Assembly: GCA_963811885.1 (NCBI GenBank)
Contig: CAWETB010000015.1
Span: 930,001 to 994,000 of the forward strand
From: Gaiellasilicea sp963811885
GTDB lineage: Bacteria > Actinomycetota > Thermoleophilia > Gaiellales > Gaiellaceae
Direction of reading: 5' to 3'
DNA: 64,000 nucleotides
In this document: one piece after another, positions 35,651 to 42,693 of the stretch
How positions within the stretch are numbered: position 1 is the first letter of the stretch
Layout: the number at the start of each line of letters is the position of its first letter
Translations under genes and position numbers: made by a program
The notes under the pieces: model-generated
Database searches by the model: none
Told to the model about the DNA's origin: nothing
Seen by the model: only the letters and a program-made list of their open reading frames with translations

Positions 35651-36959
35651 CGTACGTACGACGGCCCCCGGCGGCGTAAGTCATCGCAGACTCGCGGTCG
35701 AAGAAGCCGATCACCCGGCGCTCGTATTCCGCAGGCTCGGTCGTGATCCCGGCGATGTGCTGGCCGTTCGGGACCTCCCAGATCTGCTTCGGCTCGCCGG
35801 CGGCGGCGTAGAAGGCACGGTTCGGCTTCGTCTCCGTCCCACCCTGGCCGTGCTCGCCGTAGATGAAGAAGGCGGCCGTCGGAGCGATCTTCGCGATCTC
35901 GCTCTTCAGGCTCGAGGGCGGCAGGGTGCTCGTGAAGAGCGCGGTCGCCGGGGTAATCGCGCCGCCGGACAGGATCCCGTCGACGAGACCGGCGTTCTCG
36001 ATGTCGTCGCGAATCGACTGGCCGCTCGCGCCTTCGGAGACAATCGCCTTGAACGCGTCCGAGTGCGCCGCGGCGTGGATCAGCATCTCGCCGCCGACCG
36101 AGAAGCCGATCCCGCCGATCCGGTCGGGGTCGACGTCGGGGCGGCTCTGGAGGTACTTGGCGGCGGCGTGCAGGTCGCGGTCGCCGGCCCAGCCGAAGAT
36201 GTTCGGATCGCCCTCGCTCGCGCCCTCGCCGCGGCGGTCGAAGAGGAGGACGCCGTAACCGTGCTTGACGAGCATGCGCGCGTGCTTCTGCGGGCCGGAG
36301 CGGCCAGGGAAGGCAATCACGGTGGCGCCGTTGCGCGAGGGGATGAACCAGCCCTCGAGCCGGAGCCCGTCGCTCGTCGTGAAGGAGACGTTCTCCGGCG
36401 TCGCACCGAGGTGCGGGGTCGGGACGCCGGCGCGCGCCGTGTGCGTGAGGACGTAGCCGATCGAGACCGGCAGCAGGAACGTCGGAATCAGGACGACGAC
36501 GCCGGCGAGAACGAGGCTGCGGCGCAGGTACCGGCGGCGGCGACTGTCGTCCGTGCGGCGCGAGCGCCAGAGCGTCCTGATGCCGATGCCGAGCAGGACG
36601 AAGCCGCCGGCGAGCGAGAGGAAGCCGGTGAAGTCGTCGCCTGTGGGCGTGGCGGCGACGGAGTAGTAGACAGCCTCGATGCCGGCGAGGACGCCGAAGA
36701 AGCCGAGCAGCAGCGCGAGCGCTGCGCGGGCACCGGGGCGGACGCGCCGGTACGCCCAGCCGCCGGCCGCGATGAGCGCCAGGAGCGTGAGCCCTCCCGG
36801 AAGGTGATCGACCGCCGTCATGCCGGGCTCGGGCTGCAGGAAGTTGTCGTCGACCACGTGGAGCCCGACGAGGCCGATCGAGGCGAGCGCGAGACTCCGC
36901 TCGGTGACGTACCGGGAGACCGCGCTACGCGAGGGGGAATGGGCAGCTGCGACGCTCAT
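35601..36959 (-). CDS. Membrane-anchored alpha/beta hydrolase
   Basis: 452 residues. Five hydrophobic segments fill the first 180 residues (LALASIGLVGLHVV, GLTLLALIAAGGWAY, AALALLLGFFGVLAGIEAVY, LAGGFVLLGIGIRTLW, LVLAGVVVLIPTFLLPVSIG). The hydrolase domain follows: GLRLEGWFIPSRNGATVIAF, nucleophile Ser in GGIGFSVGGEMLIHAAA (GxSxG), and His near the end in PNGQHIAGI. It resembles DUF1749/BAAT-like dienelactone hydrolases fused to a membrane sensor part. Start ATG 36959 with AGGAGG upstream. Its end overlaps the sigma gene, so the two are probably co-transcribed. Confidence 0.85.
   Translation of the reverse strand: MSVAAAHSPSRSAVSRYVTERSLALASIGLVGLHVVDDNFLQPEPGMTAVDHLPGGLTLLALIAAGGWAYRRVRPGARAALALLLGFFGVLAGIEAVYYSVAATPTGDDFTGFLSLAGGFVLLGIGIRTLWRSRRTDDSRRRRYLRRSLVLAGVVVLIPTFLLPVSIGYVLTHTARAGVPTPHLGATPENVSFTTSDGLRLEGWFIPSRNGATVIAFPGRSGPQKHARMLVKHGYGVLLFDRRGEGASEGDPNIFGWAGDRDLHAAAKYLQSRPDVDPDRIGGIGFSVGGEMLIHAAAHSDAFKAIVSEGASGQSIRDDIENAGLVDGILSGGAITPATALFTSTLPPSSLKSEIAKIAPTAAFFIYGEHGQGGTETKPNRAFYAAAGEPKQIWEVPNGQHIAGITTEPAEYERRVIGFFDRESAMTYAAGGRRTYDDLHAGVDAHGPSGGG
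35650..35661. promoter_or_regulatory. 12-bp palindrome TCGTACGTACGA at the sigma factor start
   Basis: A perfect 12-bp palindrome begins at the first base of the sigma factor start codon (minus strand) and lies inside the 3' end of the hydrolase gene. It could be an operator or translational control element. An alternating TACGTACG core can also arise by chance. Confidence 0.35.
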
Positions 36960-37198
36960 GCTCGGGGGATCCTCCTGTGCGGTGGACGAGATACACTCCA
37001 ACGTCGCAGGCGGTCGCGGCCCCGGACAGGCGGCGGGCAGGTGAGCACGCGTACGGGTTCGCCCGCGTCCCGAGTGCGGTTGACCGCCCGGATTTCCGGG
37101 CATGCGGGACTTGTCGAGTAGAATGGGGTGTCGGCCGTGCCCCTTTCGCGGCCTTCTCACCACGACTCCGCGTCTCCTCGATGCGGAAGGGAGGCAGC

Positions 37199-37420
37199 AT
37201 GGGAGTCAAGGAAGAGAAGGTCGAGCTCGACGGCGAGATCCTCGAGGCGTTCGGCGGCGGCATGTTCAAGATCGCCTTCGAGAACGGCCACGAGGCGATT
37301 GGCTACACGTCCGGCAAGATGCGCCGCTACCGGATCCGGATGGCGCCGGGCGACAAGGTCAAGGTGGAGCTCTCTCCGTACGACCCGACGCGCGGCCGCA
37401 TCGTCTACCGGGAACGCTGA
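37199..37420 (+). CDS. infA: Translation initiation factor IF-1, divergent copy
   Basis: 73 residues from ATG 37199 (GAGGCAGC upstream). The OB fold is clear: VKEEKVELDGEILEAFGGGM, FKIAFENGHEAIGYTSGKMR and DKVKVELSPYDPTRGRIVYR. Compared with canonical IF-1, the segment usually reading EALPNAMFRV is EAFGGGMFKI and LAHISGKMRK is IGYTSGKMRR. The gene is not in a ribosomal protein cluster, so it may be a second infA. Upstream (36960-37198) I see a CCCGG/CCGGG hairpin (37087-37101) and a possible -10, TAGAAT, at 37119, without a convincing -35. Confidence 0.9.
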   Translation: MGVKEEKVELDGEILEAFGGGMFKIAFENGHEAIGYTSGKMRRYRIRMAPGDKVKVELSPYDPTRGRIVYRER

Positions 37421-37422
37421 AC

Positions 37423-37677
37423 GTGCTCGGCGGCAAGATGCGCTGGTTCAACGAGACCCGCGGCGACGGCATGATCGAGTGCGAGGACGGCGAGGGGTAC
37501 CAGGTGCTCGCGGCCGACTTCGTCACCGCACCTCCCGTCGGCCGCTGCGCCGGCATCGAAGTGACGTTCCGCGCCGCAGAGCCGGGACACGCGGTCGAGG
37601 TGGTCGTGCTGAGCGATGACGGCGCAACGCGGCGCGCCCGCTTGCGCTCGCACCGTGTCATGCGCGGCCCTTCCTGA
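37423..37677 (+). CDS. Cold-shock-domain-like small protein
   Basis: 84 residues from GTG 37423, two nt after infA. VLGGKMRWFNETRGDGMIEC aligns with the cold-shock start GxVKWFNxxKGYGFI, followed by EGYQVLAADFV where FVHxSxI normally stands. The RNP1 motif is altered (GDGMI for GYGFI) and RNP2 is lost, so nucleic-acid binding may differ. The tail RRARLRSHRVMRG is basic. Two OB-fold genes back to back suggest a joint role in translation or RNA handling. Confidence 0.65.
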   Translation: MLGGKMRWFNETRGDGMIECEDGEGYQVLAADFVTAPPVGRCAGIEVTFRAAEPGHAVEVVVLSDDGATRRARLRSHRVMRGPS

Positions 37678-37680
37678 CCG

Positions 37681-37899
37681 ATGCGGGTGCACGACGACAA
37701 CGAGGTGCGGCTGATGTTCCACCGCGCCCTCACGGGCGAGCCGATCGTGCTCGACGTCCGGCTGGAGAAGCTCGTCGGCGAGATCCTGCAACTCGCCGAG
37801 AAGGTCAAGCTCGAGCAGCCCGAGAAGTACGCCGCGGTCAAGGTCTGGGAGTCCGCTCCCGGCCAGATCTGCTTCCTGCTCGAAGACGCCGCCGCCTAG
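37681..37899 (+). CDS. Small acidic-helical protein, unknown function
   Basis: 72 residues from ATG 37681, three nt after the cold-shock-like gene. MRVHDDNEVRLMFHRALTGE is followed by a helix VRLEKLVGEILQLAEKVKLE and a strand-rich end VWESAPGQICFLLED. No signal or membrane segment. I do not recognise it. Tight spacing places it in the infA transcript. Confidence 0.55.
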   Translation: MRVHDDNEVRLMFHRALTGEPIVLDVRLEKLVGEILQLAEKVKLEQPEKYAAVKVWESAPGQICFLLEDAAA

Positions 37900-37911
37900 C
37901 GGCCGCCCGCC

Positions 37912-38028
37912 TCAGACGTCGAGCGAGTGCTTCTGCTTCGCCGCTGCGCGCTTCTCGCTGCGGCGTTCCTTGAGCGACTTCTGAGCCGGCTTCTTCCCCG
38001 TCTTCTTCGGCTTCTGCTGACCCTTCAT
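37912..38028 (-). CDS. Tiny Lys/Arg-rich protein
   Basis: 38 residues from ATG 38028 (38046 is an alternative start, adding MCDTHG): GQQKPKKTGKKPAQKSLKER followed by RSEKRAAAKQKHSLDV. Extremely basic, possibly nucleic-acid- or ribosome-associated. Short proteins of this composition are, to my memory, widely seen in actinobacteria. It follows the divergent MetE-like gene region and lies just upstream (in reading order downstream) of it in the same direction. Confidence 0.55.
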   Translation of the reverse strand: MKGQQKPKKTGKKPAQKSLKERRSEKRAAAKQKHSLDV

Positions 38029-38048
38029 GCCGTGAGTGTCGCACATCG

Positions 38049-39077
38049 TCAGAGCGCAAGCTCGGCGGAGACCAGCCGCGCGCCGGCGACCATCGCCTCG
38101 AGCTTGTCCCGCGCCCGCTCGCGGGGCAGGTACTTCATCCCGCAGTCGGGCGCGGCGACGAGCCGCTCCGGCGGCAGCACCTCGAGCGCCCGCCGGATCC
38201 TGGCCGCGACGACAGCCGGCGTCTCGACCTCGGCCGCGCCCAGGTCGAGCACGCCCAGCACGATCGTCTTGTCCGGCAGCGCGCGCAGCAGCTCCGGGTC
38301 GAGATCGGGTTGCGCGGCCTCGAGCGAGATGTGCGTCGCGCTGCAATCGGCGAGCTCCTCCAGGAACGGGTATCCCGGCAGGCGGTCGTGGACGATGTGG
38401 GCGTACCCGAAGCACGTGTGGAGGACGGTCTCGCCGCCGATTCCGTCCAGAGCGCGGTTGATCGCCTCGAGCGCGTACTCGCGCGCCGGCTCCGGGCGCG
38501 CCTGCAGGTACGGCTCGTCGATCTGAACGAGGTCGGCGCCGGCAGCCTTCAGGTCGCGCAGCTCCTCGTTGACCGCCTCGGCGTAGGCGAGCGCGAGGCT
38601 CCGGTCGTCGGCGTAGTGGTCGTTCTGCGCCTGCTGGGTCATCGTGAACGGCCCGGGGACGGTGATCTTGATCCGGCGGTCGGTGATCGAGCGGAGGAAC
38701 TCGACGTCGCGGGTCTCCACCGGCCGCGTGCGCCGCACCGGCCCGACGACGCGCGGAACCGGGTTCTCGTGGCCGGTGCGGTCGAGCGCGACGCCGGGCG
38801 TGTCCAGATCGACGCCGTCGAGCGCGGTCGCGAAGCGGTTCGAGTAGCTCTCGCGCCGCATCTCGCCGTCGGTGATCACGTCCACCCCGGCCCGCTCCAT
38901 GTCCGCCACCGCGAGCCGCGTCGCGTCGTCCTGCGCCGCCTCGAGGAACGGCTCCGGCACCCGCCACAGCTCGCGCGCACGCACGCGCGGCGGCAGCCGG
39001 TCGCCGAGGCGCTCGCGGTCGATCAGCCACTCCGGCTGCGGATAGCTGCCGACCACCGTCGTCAGCAGCCCGCTCAC
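38049..39077 (-). CDS. MetE C-terminal-like methionine synthase family protein
   Basis: 342 residues resembling the catalytic barrel of cobalamin-independent methionine synthase, without the N-terminal barrel. TTVVGSYPQPEWLIDRERLG opens it. Zinc ligands are suggested by HTCFGYAHI (His, Cys), the Glu region DLVQIDEPYLQARPE and DCGMKYLPRERA (Cys). It contains ITVPGPFTMTQQAQNDHYAD, typical of actinobacterial short MetE homologues. It may methylate homocysteine or another thiol from a non-folate donor. GTG 39077 overlaps the CoA-ligase stop (GTGA). Confidence 0.88.
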   Translation of the reverse strand: MSGLLTTVVGSYPQPEWLIDRERLGDRLPPRVRARELWRVPEPFLEAAQDDATRLAVADMERAGVDVITDGEMRRESYSNRFATALDGVDLDTPGVALDRTGHENPVPRVVGPVRRTRPVETRDVEFLRSITDRRIKITVPGPFTMTQQAQNDHYADDRSLALAYAEAVNEELRDLKAAGADLVQIDEPYLQARPEPAREYALEAINRALDGIGGETVLHTCFGYAHIVHDRLPGYPFLEELADCSATHISLEAAQPDLDPELLRALPDKTIVLGVLDLGAAEVETPAVVAARIRRALEVLPPERLVAAPDCGMKYLPRERARDKLEAMVAGARLVSAELAL

Positions 39078-40352
39078 GACGGGCGCTCCACGAGCTTCGA
39101 CTTGTACTCGCTGCGCTGCAGGCTCCCCCACGGCACCAGCTCGACCGTCGTCCGCACCAGGAGCGCCTCGCGCAGCCGGTCGCCGATCGCCTGCGCAAGC
39201 GACGGCGCGGCAGCCGTCCCGGCGGCGAGCTCGACGCTGACCGGCAGCGGCGGCTCCTGCTTCACGCCCGCCGTCTGCGGCCGGACGAGGATCTGGCCGC
39301 TCACATCGGGTGCGAACGCGCTGACGATCTCGCGCACGGCTGCCGGGAAGACGTTCACGCCGCGGACGATCAGCATGTCGTCGGTGCGTCCGATGCAGCG
39401 AACGCGCGGGCCGGTACGGCCGCACGAGCACGGGCGTCGCCCGCACCTCGACGTGGTCGCGCGTGCGGAAGCGGAGCAGCGGCGCGGCCCGGTGGCGGAG
39501 ATGCGTCAGCACGAGCTCGCCGGTCGCACCGTCCTCCAGCTCGAGTGCCGTGCCCGTCTCAGGCTCGATCAGCTCGGCATGGACGAAGCCGCGCGCGCCG
39601 AGGTGCATCCCGTCCTGCTCCTCGCACTCGCCCCAGAGCGAGATGCCGATGTCGCCGATCCCCATCGCCTCGGTGACCTTCGCGCCCCATCCCTCCTCGA
39701 GCCGGGCGCGGAAGGCCGGCTCGCCGCCGCCGGGCTCGCCGGCGACGAGCACCCGCTCGACGCTCGAGTCCCGGAGGTCGTGGTTCTCGGCCAGATACGC
39801 GGCGTAGGACGGCGTCAGAACGGCCGCCTCCGGCCGCAGCCGCTCGATCGCCTGCACGAGCCGATCGGTGTTGCCGGTGCCGACGGGGATGTGGCAGAGG
39901 CCGATCCGGTCGAAGGAGGCGAGCGCCGCTCCTGCCACGAACGGGCCGGCGTTGTACGTCGAGACGATCCGCTGACCGGCGCTGATCCCGGAGGCGGCAT
40001 AGCTGCGCGCGGAGCCCGTGACCCAGTTGTCGAGATCGCCGGCCGTGAGCGGGATGTAGCTCGGCTCGCCCGTCGTGCCGCTCGTCGAGTAGATCCGAAG
40101 GAGCTCGTGCGGCTCCGCGCAGAGGTGCGTTCCGAACGGATTCTCGGGCGTGCGCGTCGCGCGCAGCTCGTCCTTCTCCGTGAGCGGCAACTGTGCGATC
40201 TCGGCGAGCGCGACCGTCGGGTCGTGCCCGGCGAGCTTCTCGCGGTAGAACGCGGAGCGCTCGAGCAGGTAGGCGAGCTGCTCCCGGAAGCTCGCGTCGT
40301 CGACGGCGAGCTGCTCCGGCCAGGGGCGTGACTCGACCTCAGGCTCGAGCAT
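39074..40352 (-). CDS. Phenylacetate-CoA ligase family enzyme, frameshifted
   Basis: About 425 residues of an adenylate-forming PaaK-like enzyme: YRIYSTSGTTG-type P-loop (RIYSTSGTTGEPSYIPLTAG), SYAASGISAGQRIVSTYNAG, IPVGTGNTDRLVQAI, VLVAGEPGGGEPAFRARLEE and LVLTHLRHRAAPLLRFRTRD. At about 39424 one extra base breaks the frame; downstream the continuous sequence is CGRTGPRVRCIGRTDDMLIV, the hinge and C-terminal lid, with the catalytic Lys of EYKSKLVE. The substrate acid is unknown. It overlaps the citryl-CoA lyase gene upstream by 14 nt. Confidence 0.87.
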
Positions 40353-41103
40353 CGGGCTCGTAGCGGACGGCGTCCTCCGCCGCCCGGGCGAGGGTGAACC
40401 CGAGCGGCTGCTCCTGCTCCTCGGCGAGGTGGGCGAGCAGGCTCGCCGTGCGGGCGAGGATCGGCACCGACTTGACGGCTGCGACGGGAAAGCCGAGGTC
40501 GAGCAGCACCGCCGCGATCGGCATCGAGACGTTCATCGGCAACGGCTTGCCCCACGTCTCGGCGACCGCGTCGCGCAACTCGCGCGCGAAGGCGACGTTC
40601 GGCCCACTGATGCCACGCGCGTCCGCCAGCTCGAGAATCCGCTCCGCCCGCGGGTCGACCGGACGGTGCACCGGGTGGCCGAAGCCCGGAACGCGGTCGC
40701 CTGCGTCGTGCAGCGCACGCGCGACCTCGCCCGCCGAGCGGCCGGCGGCGATCGAGCCGGCGAGCAGCTTCGCGCACTCCTCCGACGTCCCCAGCAGCAC
40801 CGGCCCCGCACCGAGGATCCCCGCCGCGACGGCGCCCTGCAGCGACTCGGGATCGGCCGCGAGCGTCATCCGCGCGGCGACGTTCGACGGCATCAACCCG
40901 TGCTCGGCGAGCGCGACGAGGACGAGGTCGAGGAACTCGCGCTGCTCCGCGGTCGGCTCGCTCCCCGTCAGCAGGAGGTGGAAGTACTCGGTGAAGCCGA
41001 TGCGGCCCATCAGGTCGCCCGTGAGGTCGCGGCCCCGCACCTCGACGCGGTCGGGATAGGCCTGGCTGATCGCGGTCACGGCCGGTGGCCGCGGCTCACC
41101 CAC
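40339..41103 (-). CDS. Citryl-CoA lyase / short citrate synthase-like protein
   Basis: 254 residues of the citrate synthase superfamily small form: YFHLLLTGSEPTAEQREFLD, LAEHGLMPSNVAARMTLAAD, GAVAAGILGAGPVLLGTSEE and RVPGFGHPVHRPVDPRAERI, with catalytic His in GFGHPVH, and PIAAVLLDLGFPVAAVKSVP. It lacks the large N-terminal helical part of citrate synthase. With the ligase downstream it could form a thioester-handling pair, for example citrate or citramalate activation and cleavage. The start is GTG 41103 (alternative 41079). Confidence 0.82.
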   Translation of the reverse strand: MGEPRPPAVTAISQAYPDRVEVRGRDLTGDLMGRIGFTEYFHLLLTGSEPTAEQREFLDLVLVALAEHGLMPSNVAARMTLAADPESLQGAVAAGILGAGPVLLGTSEECAKLLAGSIAAGRSAGEVARALHDAGDRVPGFGHPVHRPVDPRAERILELADARGISGPNVAFARELRDAVAETWGKPLPMNVSMPIAAVLLDLGFPVAAVKSVPILARTASLLAHLAEEQEQPLGFTLARAAEDAVRYEPDARA

Positions 41104-41788
41104 TCTGCGAGCGCACGTAGTCGATGTAGCCGCGGACGTCCGCCACGGGCTCCGAGTACGCGTCGCCGAGCGTCGATTCCATCCGGCTCATGTACTCCTC
41201 CGTCCAGTCCGGGAACGGATAGTCGATCGCACGCAGGAACTCGAGCGTGGCCGCGAGCCGCATGTCGGCGATCGAGGGGGCGTCGCCGCCGATGAACGGG
41301 CGGTCGCCGAGGAAGAACGTCCGGTAGACCTCGAGCGGGCCGGCGAGCGCGGCCTCCGCGTCCTTGGCCGCCTTCGCCTTCGCGGCGTCGTCGGCGTCCG
41401 AGGTGCCGACCTCGCCCGGGTACTGGCCGAAGCCGAGCGTCGGGTAGGTCGCGCGCGCGAGCAGCGGATAGAAGGTGCCGATCAGATAGAACATCGCGCT
41501 GTCGACCATCGCCCGCTCGCCGGGATCTGACGGGTAGAAGGCGTCGAGGTCGTGCTTGTTGCAGAGGTACTGCATGATCGCGCAGCTCTCCCAGAGCGCG
41601 CCCTGCGGCAGCCCCTCCTCCTCGAGCAGCGGCGTCAGGTCGGCCGGGTCCTTGGCGAGGAACTCGGGCGTGCTCTTCTTGCCCCAGACGTCGAGCTCGT
41701 CGAACTCGAGCCCGGCCGCCCGGACGAAGATCCGTACGGTCAGGTTGTTGACGCTCGGCTTCAGGATGCTCAGCGTGTGCGTGGCCAC
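41096..41788 (-). CDS. Glutathione S-transferase family protein
   Basis: 230 residues. Thioredoxin-like N-domain LSILKPSVNNLTVRIFVRAA, PEFLAKDPADLTPLLEEEGL, WESCAIMQYLCNK (the ExxxI glutathione loop), and an all-helical C-domain with DRPFIGGDAPSIADMRLAAT (the conserved N-capping box with Asp). The catalytic Ser/Tyr/Cys is not certain. Actinobacteria mostly use mycothiol rather than glutathione, so the thiol cofactor is open. It lies between the VOC dioxygenase-like gene and citryl-CoA lyase. Confidence 0.85.
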   Translation of the reverse strand: MATHTLSILKPSVNNLTVRIFVRAAGLEFDELDVWGKKSTPEFLAKDPADLTPLLEEEGLPQGALWESCAIMQYLCNKHDLDAFYPSDPGERAMVDSAMFYLIGTFYPLLARATYPTLGFGQYPGEVGTSDADDAAKAKAAKDAEAALAGPLEVYRTFFLGDRPFIGGDAPSIADMRLAATLEFLRAIDYPFPDWTEEYMSRMESTLGDAYSEPVADVRGYIDYVRSQSG

Positions 41789-41797
41789 GGCTTCCTC

Positions 41798-42379
41798 CTA
41801 GCGGTAGGGATTCTTCGGCGAGCGGTCGTCCGAGAGCGACCGCGACTGCGCGGCGAGCGCCTCGATCGCGTCGGCCAGGTGCGCCTGGTCGATGTTGTAG
41901 TCGCCGCGTTCGACCCGGAGCTCGTGCGCGGCGAGCAGAACGTCCGTGTGGGTGTGCCCGTGCGGCGGCTCGAAGCGGTACGAGGCCAGCTCGATCAGAA
42001 GGCCGAGCGGGTCCTCGAAGTAGATCGAGTCCATGAAGCCGCGGTCCTTGACGCCGCTGTGCTTGATCCCGCGCTCGTCCAGGCGCTCGACGGCCTGCCG
42101 GAACGTCGCCTGCGAGAGCGCGAACGCGACGTGGTGGACGGCGCCGATGTCCGTCGACGTCCGGGTCGGATCGGGCGTGCGCTCCTCGTTCGTGAAGACC
42201 GTGATCAGGCGGCCGTCGCCGGGATCGAAGTAGAGGTGGCTCTCGGACTCGTTGTCCAGGTTCGGCTGCTCGAAGACGAACGGCATCCCGAGCACGCCTT
42301 CCCAGAAGTCGATCGACGTCTGCCGGTCGGCACCGACGATCGTGATGTGGTGGACGCCCTGGCTCTGGAGTTTTCGCAT
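41798..42379 (-). CDS. Ring-cleaving-dioxygenase-like VOC protein
   Basis: 193 residues: GVHHITIVGADRQTSIDFWE opens a VOC module with a metal His, AVHHVAFALSQATFRQAVER begins the second half with another His, and IYFEDPLGLLIELASYRFEP supplies the Glu ligand. This is the MhqO/LinE-like pattern of Fe(II) hydroquinone dioxygenases, so the His-His-Glu triad appears complete. It neighbours a GST (9-nt gap), as in aromatic degradation clusters. It is first in this minus-strand group. Confidence 0.85.
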   Translation of the reverse strand: MRKLQSQGVHHITIVGADRQTSIDFWEGVLGMPFVFEQPNLDNESESHLYFDPGDGRLITVFTNEERTPDPTRTSTDIGAVHHVAFALSQATFRQAVERLDERGIKHSGVKDRGFMDSIYFEDPLGLLIELASYRFEPPHGHTHTDVLLAAHELRVERGDYNIDQAHLADAIEALAAQSRSLSDDRSPKNPYR

Positions 42380-42440
42380 CTGTCCTCGCTCGACCTGTCG
42401 GCGTCGAGTTTCTCACAGCCGTCCGCGCCCCGAAGCGGTC

Positions 42441-42469
42441 TTGACAACCTCGTCGCCGCGGCGGGAGGA
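42441..42469 (+). promoter_or_regulatory. Candidate sigma-70-type promoter TTGACA-N17-GAGGAT
   Basis: A consensus -35 TTGACA (42441-42446) is followed after 17 nt by GAGGAT (42464-42469), a weak -10. It faces the propeller gene. It is the only clear element in the 314-nt stretch 42380-42693, which otherwise holds an in-frame but unconvincing N-terminal extension of the propeller gene. Confidence 0.4.
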
Positions 42470-42693
42470 TTGACCGGCACGGGGTTGGCGTGTTGGCTCG
42501 AGTCTGCGGCTGGAGGTCTGTGGTGCAGCTCGGTCGCGGCAAGAAGGACCCGAACACCGTCGCCGGTGCCCCGTTCCCTCCGGCCGTCGAGCACTCCGAC
42601 GGGCCGGACCATCCGCGCCGCGACGTCCCCACGGCCGACGAGAACGGCGACGCGCCGCCCGACGCGCGGCGAGACCGACGAGGAGGAGAGCAC

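Noticed and set aside
37080..37124. TTGACC...TAGAAT as an infA promoter
   Set aside because: Spacing is 33 nt, far from 16-18; TAGAAT may still be a -10 with a non-consensus -35.
42490..42693. N-terminal extension of the propeller gene to 42490
   Set aside because: No ribosome-binding site or signal peptide, low-complexity sequence; AGGAGGAG directly precedes ATG 42694.
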